A DNA stretch of 64,000 bases from Vesta saturnalis (lineage: Eukaryota > Arthropoda > Insecta > Coleoptera > Lampyridae), in the NCBI GenBank assembly GCA_036346205.1, contig JARFJB010001495.1, positions 7,037,001 through 7,101,000 on the forward strand, read 5' to 3'. The notes beneath the pieces were generated by a model. It had not been told where the DNA came from. It saw nothing but the letters and a program-made list of their open reading frames with translations, and searched no databases. The translations under genes were made by a program, and so were the position numbers. Shown here piece by piece: positions 36,251-48,016 of the stretch (its first letter is position 1; every line of letters starts with the position of its first letter).

Positions 36251-38372
36251 CAGGGTGTCCTAAGAGTGCTACACAAAACTTATGTTGTTTTAAACGAAAT
36301 AAGCGGTATATTTTATTTTTTAGTTTCCTTGTACAAAAATAGTACAGGATGTCCTATTAAGAGTGCTGCACCAAACTTTTTTTAAAAGTAATGCGAGTTT
36401 GCATGAGTCATTATCTCCTTACATGACTGTGAAGAAAACCATGGATATTTCTAAAAAACTCGCTACTAAAAGTTTCACAATAACTCCTAGTTTCAGACAA
36501 TACACAACCATTTTTTTCCAGTATGCACACAATACATAGGATGAACTGAAAGACAAAAAGTTTAATTACTGCATGTTTTCAAAAAGAACGGATAGCTACA
36601 TTGAAATTACTCTCATGCACAGAAATTCGCACGTGGGAGGTATGTCATTGGTATTCAGAAACCTAATACCTCCTTTATGCATAAGTAACTCAAAGGAGAT
36701 ATTACGGCAAGCCAAATAAAAGCACATTTTCAAAACCAAAACCTTAAAATTGACAAAGTATGCACAGAGGATGTATTGCAGAACAAACGACGATATTTAT
36801 TTTTAAAATCTCTGAATTGAGCCGGGTTCAAAATTTCGGTAATAATTCTGGAGAAAACAGGTAGGCGAGGGGTCAATAATTATTATTGGAATAACTCGCC
36901 TACTTGATTGCATTTGATCCATGTAGCTATGAATTAAGAGGCAGTAATTTTCGTAAAACCAGGCAGGTGTGTCTAAATTGTTACACAATTAATTGTACGT
37001 TCAAAAAGAACTATGAACATCAAGAACTAGTTCAATGGTCTACTGCAATGGCAAAATAATTTATTCCCAAAATTTCCCGATGTAAGAACACTCCAAGTTA
37101 TCTCGTTTGAAAAACTGAGACACCGCTTTGAAAAATCAGGAAGTGTGAAGTGCAAAGCAAAAGAAAATCACGGAAGGAGAATTAACGAAGACACCGAATT
37201 AAATGTTCTGCTTGCAATGCAAGAAGATTCACATGTAAGCACACGTAATATTACTGCGCAAATGGATATCTTTCAAAGCAGAGTGAATAGGATCATATTG
37301 AAGAACAAATTCCATCAGTATCACGTAAATCTACACCACGAATTGCTCGGTAATGATTTCCAGAACAAGTTACATTTTTCTGAGATCATGTGTGGTAGGG
37401 TTGATGAGAATCGAAAAATTTTAGAGAAAATATTGTTCACCGACGAAGCTATATTTAAAAGTGACGGTAGTGTAAATAGGCATAATGTTGATTATTATTC
37501 TATTGAGAACAAATGATTATCAGAACCGATGGTCGCTGAACGTTTGGAGAGGAATAATTGGTACTTCTACAACATCAAATTCATTTGTTGATGTCGATCT
37601 CATCACAAAAAGAGACATGTAGCTACAGCAAGATCATGCTCCGGTGCACTATCACAGGGTGGTTCGCCAATATCTGGATAGAACTTTCCCTAATAGATGG
37701 ATAGAGGAGGGTCCATTACTTGGCCACCTTGCTTGTCCGACCTGACGCCAATAGACCTTTTCGTTTGGGGATATTTCAGAGCGAAAGTTTATGTGGTAAA
37801 ACCAATAACATCAGAATACATGACAGCTCGTATTGGCAAAGCATTTGAGACAATTCAAGTCGAACTGCTAGATGAAGTCAACCTGTCATTCGAACGGCGA
37901 TGTGCTGTAAAAATTTGCCGTATTGTATCCACTAATTTCATGCAGTGTTCATTTTCTAACAATTTTGCTGTTATACTGAATAAAAAATTAACCATGGTAC
38001 CAGCATACTTGATTTTACCAACACTCTGAACCCGGCATCAATTCAAACGTCTAATGTTAAAACCTTGAGAAACATACAGAATTCACCAGACAAACCTTAT
38101 GTCAACGGAAAGCTCTTCTAAAATTACATCGAACGGTAGAAAAATAAATAGGACGTTCCATTTGAAAAAATTAAGTAATTGAACTTGACCCTGCATATTG
38201 TGTGCATGCTACAAAAAAAATTGTGTTTTATCTGAAGCTAGGAGTTATTGTGACACTTTATGTAGCGAGTTTTTTAGACCTATCCATAGCTTTCTTCACA
38301 GTGATTTCACGAACGTGAGTTATTTTCCTAATAAAAACGTGAATCGCTCTCTTATTGGGCATCAATATTTAT
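36251..38372 (+). mobile_element. Mariner-like element with a duplicated left end
   Basis: Left ends at 36251 (CAGGGTGTCCTAAGAGTGCT) and again at 36345 (CAGGATGTCCTATTAAGAGT), 94 bp apart. The inverted partner lies at the right, best preserved from about 38220 to 38310: AGGAGTTATTGTGACACTTT and TAGCGAGTTTTTTAGACC mirror 36462-36500. The right end decays towards CGCTCTCTTATTGGGCATCA (about 38345-38365). The element holds a plus-strand transposase. Confidence 0.78.
37040..37990 (+). pseudogene. DD41D mariner-like transposase
   Basis: HTH arm: FEKLRHRFEKSGSVKCK, then EDSHVSTRNITAQMDIFQSR (37145-37300). Core: ILEKILFTDEAIFKSDGSVN (first Asp, about 37435), QQDHAPVHYHRVVRQYLDRT (second, about 37625) and SDLTPIDLFVWGYFRAKVY (third, 37736-37790). 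The second and third acids are 41 residues apart. Frame changes fall at about 37515 and at the RWI-RGG motif near 37700. A piece between NENP and QQD appears shortened. The C-terminal reading (37800-37985) is open but diverged. Confidence 0.87.
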
Positions 38373-39054
38373 TCATCGCAATTGGAGCATAAATAAGGAT
38401 TTTAACATTCGGGTTCAGCAGATGTGATACATAAATAACGACTTCGACATATTTTAGTCAAAGCTCTCGTGATCACCAGACATGCTTCACCTTTTGGGTA
38501 TCGATGCATTGCATTCGGAAGTTTTTCCACCGAAATTTATGCATCAATAGCGATGTTAACATCTCTTGGTCAAAACTACTTAGTCATAAACATGCACAAA
38601 ATTCTCTTATTGGGCCTCAATGCAATGCCTTCGGATGTTTATCTATCGTTTACACGGTAAACATAGCGCGATCATTCAAAATCAAGATTATAAGTGTGCA
38701 ACGCTAGGTTCTAAGGTACTAGGTGCAAAATTTGAGCTCATATGGTTTAGTACTTTAGGAGAAGAAAAACGGATACCATCGCGATAGGTGTCTAAATAAC
38801 TGCTTTGGGACGATCTTGGTTAAAAACTGTGTGGTTTAACCATTTCAGAGAAGAAGAACAAAGAAATCAATCATCAATGTTTTCTCGTACGCGTTTTGTC
38901 AAAAACTGTGGCCATTCAGGACCAAAACTGTAGGTGCATTTAGGTTCTAAAACATTTGTATGCTAAGTTTAAGCTCATTTAGTTGAGCGTTGAGAATTAA
39001 AACTAGGAAACAGCTGATGTACCCAATTATTATATGTTACTTTTCACATTGATG

Positions 39055-39058
<4 letters not shown>
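38373..39058 (+). repeat. Diffuse degenerate repeats
   Basis: Recurring phrases at about 230-250-bp spacing: CTCTTATTGGGCMTCAAT at 38350 and 38603, GGTTCTAARRYACTA..GAGCTCAT at 38706 and 38941, and TCAAAAACTGTGG-type at 38817 and 38898. No clean unit can be drawn. No gene. Confidence 0.4.

Positions 39059-39135
<77 letters not shown>
39059..39135. repeat. (TA)n microsatellite
   Basis: About 76 bp of TA. Confidence 0.95.
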
Positions 39136-39138
<3 letters not shown>

Positions 39139-39563
39139 TTTCTGATAACATATTCACAACGTACAAAACGTTAAATATAAAATTACAAAATTCAAGAACT
39201 AGTTTTGGAAAGCGAGCATTATATTTCCAATTTCAAATTCGCAATTAATTTTAACATATTGACTACCGCTGAGAAGCGATTTCAAGACTAGTATGTAATT
39301 TGTATGTAGGTATACGGATACAAGTTTATTCCGGTGCCTGGTCCTATGCTATGCTTTAGAGGCAGTACCATTGGGTTATAGCATGCATGATCCATGACTT
39401 GCAAACAAATATTTGGGTGACTGGGAAACAATTGTTTTGTTGGTACACTTATTAATTGTTGGATGACCCTACGTGTTCTTACTGTTGATATTTAATTAGG
39501 AAGGAAAGTGGATAAGTGCAAGATACCTGGGTAAACTTAGCTCTTTTGAGGCATTGCAGTATA
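39136..39563. other. No feature recognised
   Basis: Mixed AT-rich DNA between the TA array and the foldback element. Confidence 0.5.
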
Positions 39564-40744
39564 CAGTGTGTCCGAGATTCAGCATGCATGTATTGCTATA
39601 TTCGTTAATATTGAAGATAGAATGTCGGTTAAATGGGGCAAGTTTTAGAGAATTTTATGGCTATCATCATGGTAAAGTCAGATTTGAAGTAACTTTTTTT
39701 GTTTTTGAAATAATTGAAGAAAACAAAAATTGTGCATTTTCTACTACCCCCTGTAGCTCTTTTATTTGAAGTCTGACAAGATTTTGATTTCTACATTATT
39801 ATGACACTTTTAAAAGACAATTTTAAAAAAAGTACCAAAATTTATCTACAGTCATTTGTTTTTGAAATACATACACTAACTATTGTTTTTCATATGGACG
39901 CCATCTTGGATTTTTACATTATCGAATAGTATTTTTTATCACCTTTTCAGCGATGATACGAGAATTTACTTCCAACTATCAAAAATTTAAAAAATATAAA
40001 ATTGAAATAGTAGGCCTTGAGAAGGCATGGATTAATAAATAAAAAATTTATACAATTAGATTCCTAATTATTGTTATTTCTAATAACTAAAATAAAAACA
40101 AATCCGATAATAGTAACTATCATAAAACATGCTCGATATGTCCCCCTCTACACTCCACACATTTTCTACATTTTCATATCATGTAATACATTGTAGAAGA
40201 GGTGTTAAAATCCACTATTCGATAATGTAAAAATCCAAATAGCGTCCAAAAACAAAAGTTAGAAATGTATTAAATTCTGTAAGTAAAAACTGATAAATTA
40301 GCAAGGGTTTAAATTGTTGATAGTTGGAAGTAAATTCTCGTATCATGTGATACATCGCTGAAAAGGTGATAAAAAATACTATTCGATAATGTAAAAATCC
40401 AAGATGGCGTCCATAGGAAAAACAATAGTTAGTGTATGTATTTCAAAAACAAATGACTGTAGATAAATTTTGGTACTTTTTTTTAAATTGTCTTTTAAAA
40501 GTGTCATAATAATGTACAAATCAAAATGTTGTCAGACTTCAAATAAAAGAGCTACAGGGGGTAGTAGAAAATGCACAATTTTTGTTTTCTTCAATTATTT
40601 CAAAAACAAAAAAAGTTACTTCAAATCTGACTTTACCATGATGATAGCCATAAAATTCTCTAAAACTTTCCCCATTTAACCGACATTCTATCTTCAATAT
40701 TAACGAATATAGCAACACATGCATGCTGAATCTCGGACACACTG
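39564..40744. mobile_element. Foldback MITE, ~430-bp near-identical arms
   Basis: TA-CAGTGTGTCCGAGATTCAG at 39564 and CTGAATCTCGGACACACTG-TA at 40744. The arms (39564 to about 39995 and about 40312-40744) are almost identical. A mirrored 67-codon ORF present in both differs at only one or two residues. The loop is about 320 bp and contains a further partial copy of arm sequence (CTATTCGATAATGTAAAAAT at 40217). No transposase. The high arm identity suggests recent activity or arm-to-arm gene conversion. Confidence 0.92.
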
Positions 40745-40802
40745 TATTTTCAAACCTATTTTTATTTCTAGATGTAGTAAAGATGCCGCCATAACCCTAA
40801 AT

Positions 40803-42560
40803 ATGGATAGAAAACGCAAATAGATTTTAACCCAGAAGGAAACCGAATATTTGGCTGAGCATTTATCAGATATCAGTAACATTGATGAGCCGTATTCAAG
40901 TGACGATTTCCAACGAGAAAAAGACTTTGTGCCTTCAGATGCGACAGCAATAGCATTGAAGTTCTTGAGCGCGATCTGGATGAAATATATATGGAAGAGA
41001 TAATATTGAAGGTAGTGACGATCAGCAGCATGTCGACAACAACGAGGACGCGTATCTGTGAGTACTGCAGAAAAACCAGCAATAACTAAAAGGGGATCTG
41101 GTGATGACACTCACTGGACAAGCGAAGACGAGGACCCCCTGAGATACCATTTATCAGAGACCCCAAATGAAATCTAAATCTTCCAAATGATTCTCGGCCA
41201 ATCCACTGTTTCCAGAAGGGCTTCTTGAAACAATCATGATTAAAACAAATTGTAGAGCCTATGAAAGTAATGCTAACGTTCGAACAAGTGCTAAGGTTAA
41301 AAAGGTCAACACCTGGAAAGGCTTGACGGTAGCTGAACTCAAGGAATTCATAGGTCTGTTGTTTAGGAGGTATTGCCAAGTTTCCTATGCTAGCCTATTT
41401 TTGGTCAGACCATGTCGAGAAACCGTTTTGAGGCTATTTTTCAGGTTCTAAGATATGTAGATCATGCAACTGTGGACACATGTGAATATTTATACAAGAT
41501 CAATCCAATAATGGAGACTATTCTTCATAATATTAGAAATGCTATTAAATCCAGAGCGAGAAGCCATGATTCACTGACGTGGACGATTAGCCTTCAAACA
41601 ATATATTAAGAATAAGCGCCCAGAGTATGGCATACAATTGTATGAACTTACTACAAAAGGTGGGTTAATACTGAATTCTATAGTTCATACTGGAAAAGGG
41701 ACTATCACATGTGATGATTTTTCTTATACTGACGAAGTTGTGAAGTTGCTCATGAAAAATTGCTTTGAAAAGGGTTATTGGGTGTGTACGCATAACCTCT
41801 ACAATAGTGTCAAGCTGTCAGAGGATATTATCAAACACAAAACTCAGTGGGACGCTGCGCGAAAATAGGAGAGGAAATCCTAAATAATTGATGAAAAAAA
41901 GTTGAAGAGGGGCGAAGTGGCATACAAAAGAAAAGGTGCTGTATTGGTTACTAGTTGGAGGGATAAAAGATATGTAAGAATGATTAGTACAGCCCACAGT
42001 CATAATATGGTAGAAGTTAAAAACAAACAAGGACAAAATAATCTAAAACCCTACTGCATCATTGATTATAACAAAATCATGTGAGGTACATCGCTCTAGC
42101 AAAATGATTTCTTATTATTCCATCCCCAGAAAAACTATTCGATGGTACAGAAAAATCTTCTTCCACCTCATAGATATATGCATCTGGGCTGCCTGCTACT
42201 TGTATCGAGAGAACAACATATTTCGCCTGTTTACCTTCAGGGAGAAGGTAATCAATCCCCTTTTAGGCAATGCTGAAGATCAAATCAATTTTTCACGAGT
42301 CCCATGTGAAGTCCAGCAACATGTTCAACATTATTTGGAGCCCCCTCCGGATACCGACAAGGATATGTGTGTAATGAGGAGGTGCAGAAGCTTCAAAAAA
42401 GGAGTACGTAAACAATCTCGCTACCTGTGTCCACTATGCTCTGGTTCTCCTGCACTGTGTATCCGTGCTTCAAGCAGTGGCATCAGAAGGAAAAATTTTT
42501 CAAAGACAAAGTATTTTTTCCGTGATATGTTGTTACCCAAGTTTATTTGTGTATATAAAT
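40803..42560 (+). pseudogene. piggyBac-like transposase remnant
   Basis: Starts ATGGATAGAAAACGC with a stop at codon 7. An acidic N-terminal region follows (HLSDISNIDEPYSSDDFQRE), then NTWKGLTVAELKEFIGLLF and MSRNRFEAIFQVLRYVD (41280-41465), both diagnostic of piggyBac. Next come GRLAFKQYIKNKRPEYGIQL, LYELTTKGGLILNSIVHTG and FEKGYWVCTHNLYNSVKLSE. The last stands where active proteins have VDNYYTS, so a catalytic Asp is His here. The region around the first catalytic Asp is frameshifted and short. A Cys-rich C-terminal finger is visible at 42375-42480 (RYLCPLCSGSPALC). TTAA-flanked ends were not found. Confidence 0.88.
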
Positions 42561-42754
42561 TACTCTTACATTTTGAGATTGATAGTGACGACCATTTTGT
42601 AATGTGGTGGTTCGTTTTCTGTTTTGAAATATGCACAATAGTCAGTTACAAGTAAACTTGTCCTGGGGTATGGTTGTTAAACTTCCTTGGCGTGCCCCGA
42701 CAACTAGTTTACTAGTCATCGCTAAAATGTGAAACAAACAAAACTAGTTTTATA

Positions 42755-42758
<4 letters not shown>
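42561..42758. other. 3' flank of the piggyBac remnant
   Basis: Contains the small palindrome AACTAGTTTACTAGT near 42702. It may be subterminal piggyBac sequence. Confidence 0.3.

Positions 42759-42818
<60 letters not shown>
42759..42818. repeat. (TA)n microsatellite
   Basis: About 60 bp of AT dinucleotides. Confidence 0.95.
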
Positions 42819-42825
<7 letters not shown>

Positions 42826-43514
42826 AATATAAGCATTGTTGAAGTAAGGCAATAAAATAATATTATTAATAATACCTCATGAGGTATACAACACAAGCAT
42901 AAATGCCAACGCGGTCGTGTTAAAATTAAACTACCTATTAGTTATTTACACGGTTTATTGGAGCGTGTGATTACTCCACGTGTCTCCATATGCTGTAATT
43001 AAAAAGTTTTGTTCAATGATAGTTTTACTTTTCGAACCTGACTCACGTGTCGGATGTTTACTAACTTTGACAAACAACAAGTATATTAAGCCACTAATTA
43101 AGTGTTTGTGTCTTCTTGTTTTATATGTCGTATAAACTCGAATCTTTCGAAAATCTTGTAATTCTGTTGATTTATTGCGTCACCGCAAAGTAGAAGTAAA
43201 GCAAAACTCAAAACAATATACTTTGTTAAATGTTTTGTTAAACTTATTTTTCTTTAGAAGTCTTTAAAATAAACTAAAGTTCTGTAACCCGGTAATCTCC
43301 TCGAGCCAGTAAAAACGGTAACCTTGCGTATAATGTAATTTTGTAATATATTTTATAAGTTATTCAATCGTAAATTATGTTAAAAATGTGAATTTATAAT
43401 ATAAATTTATTTATAATGACATTTCTAAATGTCTCGAAATCCGTGGCTTCAAGTATTACTATGGCAACGTGTTACTAATTGCCAAATTACGGTCATACAC
43501 GCACATACTACAAG
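42819..43514. other. No gene recognised
   Basis: AT-rich; no ORF or repeat assigned. Confidence 0.5.
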
Positions 43515-45665
43515 TTACAGTTGACTACCGTCTGTCCAAACCTTCAAGTGCAGTACGGGTTCTTATGGACTGAATGTCTGCTTTACTAAATTTAGTCATC
43601 TACAAATAACGCTATCTTTTTCTTTCCTGGCAATGCTGTCAAACGTAAAATATCATTTAGGAACACATAACTTCTTTGTACTTTCATACTATTGTTCGTT
43701 TGCACTACGTTATTTTTCAAATTTAACCAACTCCATTTATCAAAAATCGTTCTTTTCAGAACGCTTAAACCTAGTACAAGCCTATATTAAGGTAATGATG
43801 GGTATTTTCTATAATTCTGTTATTGAACTTAGTTTTGTAGAATTTTCTTTAATTCTTCGATATGGAAGTGAAATTTCAAGCTGGCCCTTCAAAACAACGC
43901 ACTAGAAAATGTTTCACCTCTAAGGAGAGACGTCTCCTTCTTAACGTACTAAATTATTTCTCGGCCAAACAACGTTAGTGCAGCCGTTAAAAAATCGAAC
44001 AACGCTTTGTGTTGTTCAGAAAGAAGTATTTATGCAATAAAAAAGGAATATCAAGCTGCAATAAAAGTTACTCCGAAGAAACATGCGAAAAGGAAAGGTG
44101 CACAAACCAATGATCGCCTTCATGTAAATGACCAAACTATTATTCGGCGAAAAGTGCATGATTTTTTATTGCAAACATTCCACTAACGATGAATAGTATC
44201 ATTTGTGCTGTTAATAGTAATAATGATTTAGCGAATTTGAAACGCAATACACTTTTCAACTTTTCGAAAGATACTGGTTTTGAGTTTCAAAAGATGGAAG
44301 GAAAAGCATTCTTACTGAGCGTGATGATATAATAAGATTGAGGCCGATAAATTATAAAGTTCAGAGAGGAAGGAAATTCACAGTAATTTTATTATTATTA
44401 AATTATTTCTAATTACATGCTTAATAATGTCAAATTTCGCGTAATTAAAAATGTTTACTATTTAGGTAGAAGTATTATATATGATGATGATGGGTTAACG
44501 TAGGCCATGCAGTGAGGAAAGCATGACATGATACCACTATTGAAAGTGATCGGCAGGCATTCATCCGAGGGCTCAGTACAGGTTTAAAATCACCAAGTAG
44601 CCATGGACTCCGATTTTCCCTAGTGCATGTGGGAACAATGGTTTTATACTAGGCGCGAACTAACGTTCTTGTGCAAAAACAACCATGATGTGTATAAGAA
44701 CTTATTTCAAATATACCACCAAATTCATTTATTGTCATGGATAATGCGTCTTATTACAGTAGCAAGGTAGAGATGATTCCAACCATGGCATGCGAAAAGA
44801 ACAAATTGTTGATTGGCTCAGTGAGAAAGAAACGCCCATTGAAGAAAACGTTTTTATGCGAGAGTTACTGGTTTCTATAGCTCAAGTGAGGCATCAATAT
44901 GATAAAAATGAACTTGATGCTATGACACAAGAAAGAGGTCATAATGTATTTTGTTTACGTCCATACCATTGTGAATCAAACCGGCACGAGTCAAATATCG
45001 TATTAAAGTAAAAAATACCACGTTTAAGGCGAAGGGCATAAAACAGTTAATAAAATCTGAGTTCAAAAAAGTAACAACTGAACAGGTTCGATTCCGCTGA
45101 TGCAATTTTTTTTCTGCTATGTTACAGTAGTTTCGTGTATGTAATCTACTTTTGTTAGGTTACAGTATTTTAGTTTATGTTTTTTCTTCCTATTATATCG
45201 AAGATGTTAGATTCTTATACTAGTTCAGTCAATGACCGTTTCGGTATAATTTTGCCAATAATGGATAGATGGGCTAATTCTAAGAATATTTTGTTCTATA
45301 GTTTTTTCTGAAAGTTAATACTTTTCGATTTTTTCGCGAGTGAAAGTGTCCAATCTTTCAACTAAAAAAACCACGTTTTCAGGCCGTTTTTCATCAATAA
45401 CTCAAAAAGTAAGTATTTTATCCAAAAAATCATTCTTATTAAAAATGTAACTTATAAAAAAATAAAAAGCATTTATGAGTTCATTTAAAATTTATATTCA
45501 AGTCTTTCAATTTAATTTAGAAACTGTGTTTCTTACACCGTAGCTACCGGGCCCGGTATTATAAAACGGTGAAGTAATCTCTCGGTATTATAAGTTTGGC
45601 AAGCATGCACTGCTTCCCATAAGCCCCATACTGCACTTGGAGGTTTGGACGGTCTATAGTAAAAT
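43515..45665 (+). mobile_element. IS630-type DDE element with imperfect TIRs
   Basis: The left segment GTCCAAACCTTCAAGTGCAG (43531) is mirrored on the right by CTGCACTTGGAGGTTTGGAC (about 45631). Flanking bases (ACTACCGTCT against ACTATAGACC) and a further 20-30 bp inward also match weakly. The pair encloses exactly one DDE transposase remnant, which supports their being its ends. Target duplication not determined. Confidence 0.6.
43930..45102 (+). pseudogene. IS630/Tc1-type DDE transposase remnant
   Basis: A different transposase group from the DD41D copies. Readable blocks: NNALCCSERSIYAIKKEYQA (HTH, 44000), HVNDQTIIRRKVHDFLLQTF, DGRKSILTERDDIIRLRP (44290), VNVGHAVRKAWHDTT (after the first catalytic Asp), QAFIRGLSTGLKSPSSHGLR, NIPPNSFIVMDNASYYSSKV (second Asp, 44720-44765) and GHNVFCLRPYHCESNRHESN (the YHCxLNPIELIW block carrying Glu, about 44940-44990). 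This set is typical of arthropod DDE_3 transposases. Stops and frameshifts run throughout. Confidence 0.8.
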
Positions 45666-46361
45666 CTTTTAGTTGTAAACGTGTTTTACAAAGCTTATGC
45701 TTAGTTAAGTTAATGCGTGTTTACTATTGAGTAACAAATAAACTTATTTACGTAATAATCGGAATAGGTACATACATTTTATCTAGCGCTGTAATATTTA
45801 TTTATTTACTGCAGACAGTAATAAAGGCTACTTACTAAATAGCGCCCCACTACCAGTTTAGTATTATAAGGTAGAGCGTTATATAAACTTTATCTTTTTT
45901 TTGTGATTTTTACAGTCTTGATAGTTATGATTTTTCTGGCTAGTTGTAATTATAAGATTAGGTTTGCTTAACGGGAGGTATAGAGGTAATAAGACGGTAC
46001 CTTTGTCACATAATTTTTTCTCGTCGTTTTCCATCGAACGGAAAAGGAAATGTAGTACTGAATTTTGTTGACGGTTGTACTTATTTATGTTCTGACGTTT
46101 ATGTTAGATACAGTTTAAATCATTCGTTGTAATAATATGAAGTAGTTGGAGTTGTTTTCATTACCTTTGCGGTAACCGCGTTACCAGACTAAACAATTAA
46201 AATTTAGAATGAAACAAATTAATATAGTTTTTTTTTTATTGGTGCCCCATTTTACCTATTTAAAGCACGCCTTAGCGTGTTTAAATCGAACTTTCAAACA
46301 CGCGCATTTTTTAAAGTTACCATCAACAACTCAAGAAACGTGAAGTCTAAATGATAGTTTT
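45666..46361. other. No gene recognised
   Basis: AT-rich. GGTGCCCCATTTTACC at 46241 is unremarkable. Confidence 0.5.
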
Positions 46362-46490
46362 TGATTATTATCTGACAGGACTACCTTGTAACGTTAAATA
46401 AAATATCACTAACAAATTCATCTAATTCATCTGATTATTGATCTGACAGGAGTACCTTGTAACGTCAAATAAAATATTACTAACAAATTC
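46362..46490. repeat. 71-bp direct duplication
   Basis: TCTGACAGGACTACCTTGTA (46371) and TCTGACAGGAGTACCTTGTA (46442) head copies that continue through AATAAAATATYACTAACAAA. Three or four differences by eye. Confidence 0.9.
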
Positions 46491-47299
46491 CAAACCTTTG
46501 TTTAAACATTATTTAACACTTTTAATTTTATAAATGAAAACAGAAACTGCAGTTAGTGTTGCTAGATATATTAATTTTTATTTACATATTTTACATTATT
46601 GGTTCTTATTTCCTTTTTTTGTAGTAATAATACTAGTATTCATGATTTCAAGGTGCAGCAATAAAAAAAATAGCGTAAAGTATTCGTGGATAACTGGTCT
46701 TAAACTCTTACTTTATTTCGAGCACGACGGCGCGCGTGTTTTAAAGACCTTTTTGTCCATTTATACTTTAATATACTATTTTATTTTATGTTTATTTGTT
46801 GCATTAAAAGGTTGAATGTAAGTCTAATAGCAATTTGGGTAATGATAAAAACAACAGCCAAGTACGCGAGGGTTTTTAAGTTGGTATACAACAAATTGTA
46901 AATTCTTAAATTTTGCATTGGATTATTTCATTATCTAAAGCTTTATACTATATTTTGAGCACAATATTAGTTCACCACCTTTCTTGTTGTTTTGAATGCG
47001 AGTGTACTACATTTTTCTTATCATAGTTAAGCCATATTGAGTTAATCATGGTAATAGGCATTTTCTGATAGTGTTGAGTTTTCACTGAGAGATTTCAACA
47101 TATTTTGCTATCTTAAGGTTTATTGGAGTACCAGCTGATTAAATATGTTATTTATCGTAAGGATACACGGGTTAATTATATCACTCTAAATTATTATGGT
47201 TACGATTATTGGAACAAATGTATCCATGACAATTTTGAATGATCTAATTAGTTGTTGTAAACGACATATAATAATTATCATGTGATCGTGTGTCATTAT
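46491..47299. other. No gene recognised
   Basis: The 93-codon plus ORF 46534-46815 is hydrophobic and AT-driven, with no family resemblance. Otherwise featureless. Confidence 0.45.
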
Positions 47300-47550
47300 G
47301 ACCTCGGCCTATGAACAATTACACGTGACTTCAAGACACGGGGCTCTTACCTACAGCACTATAAAAGCCGTTAATAGGTATTTCTTGGCAAAATTCATAT
47401 GCATCCTCCTAAGTGTTCTTGTGTGATCTAACACGTTAAGCTAAACGCGCTTATTTAGGACCACTAATTAAAAAAAATCTTCAACGAGCAACCTTCGCAA
47501 ACAAGGATGCCATTCGAAAGCATTTTTCGGAGATAATTTTAGGTAAGTAT
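47300..47550 (+). promoter_or_regulatory. Candidate Pol II promoter and first exon
   Basis: CTATAAAAGCC places a consensus TATA box at 47360-47367. About 30 bp downstream is AAATTCATAT, an acceptable initiator region. AGGTAAGTAT at 47541 is an almost perfect splice donor (GT at 47543), giving a putative first exon of about 150 bp. Upstream are TGACCT (a nuclear-receptor half-site) at 47299 and ACACGTGA (E-box) at 47321. The exon has no long ORF (ATGCCATTCGAAAGC ends quickly), so it would be 5' UTR. No second exon is identified; the gene, if real, is unknown. Confidence 0.3.
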
Positions 47551-47607
47551 GCATTTTATTAACCAGAACGCATGACGCATTCTCTACAGATTCAAGTCAA
47601 ATGTCAA

Positions 47608-47812
47608 TGTGTGTGTGTGTGTGTGTGCGCGTGTGCGTGTGCGTGTGCGAGTGCGTGTGCGCGTGCGCGTGCGTGTGCATTTGCGTGTGCGTGTACGTGT
47701 GAGTGTGCGTGTGCGTGTGCGTGCGCGTGCGCGTGCGCGCGCGTGTGTGCGTGCGCGTGTGCGTGTAAGTGTGCGTGTGTGTGCGTGCGCGTGTGCGTGT
47801 GCGTGTGTGTCT
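47608..47812 (+). repeat. (GT/GC)n low-complexity array
   Basis: About 200 bp of GTGTGC/GTGCGC variants, similar in composition to the array at 3729 but less regular. The overlapping Val-Arg and Ala-Cys ORFs are artefacts. Confidence 0.95.
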
Positions 47813-47977
47813 GCGATTACAGGATAAGCAAAGCCGTTTTCTTTAAATACGTTTTAGATAAATGATAGCATAGCAGTTAAAGACGTTTTAATGTGATCTC
47901 AATCAGGTGATCTGTACTGGGTTAAAGATCAAGGTCAACAAATTGCAATACGCTTGTCATTTACCAGCATTTTTTGT

Positions 47978-48016
47978 GTGTTGTTATCCGACAATGATGT
48001 TGTCGGATAACAACAC
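47978..48016. repeat. Perfect 17-bp inverted repeat with GATA cores
   Basis: GTGTTGTTATCCGACAA, loop TGATG, TTGTCGGATAACAACAC. Each arm carries GGATAA, a GATA-type core. A third CGGATAA is at 48072. It could form a cruciform or an RNA hairpin, or be a paired binding site. Confidence 0.9.

Noticed and set aside
39554..40742. Pair of near-identical 67-71-codon ORFs in opposite orientation
   Set aside because: Mirror images in the two arms of a foldback element; no protein family, and the AT content explains openness.
45084..45096. Perfect Pol III B box GGTTCGATTCC
   Set aside because: Falls within the C-terminal region of the IS630-type transposase, with no A box at a suitable distance.
46534..46815. 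Hydrophobic 93-codon ORF resembling a membrane protein
   Set aside because: AT-rich codons alone give Ile, Phe, Leu and Tyr; no family resemblance and no splice or promoter context.
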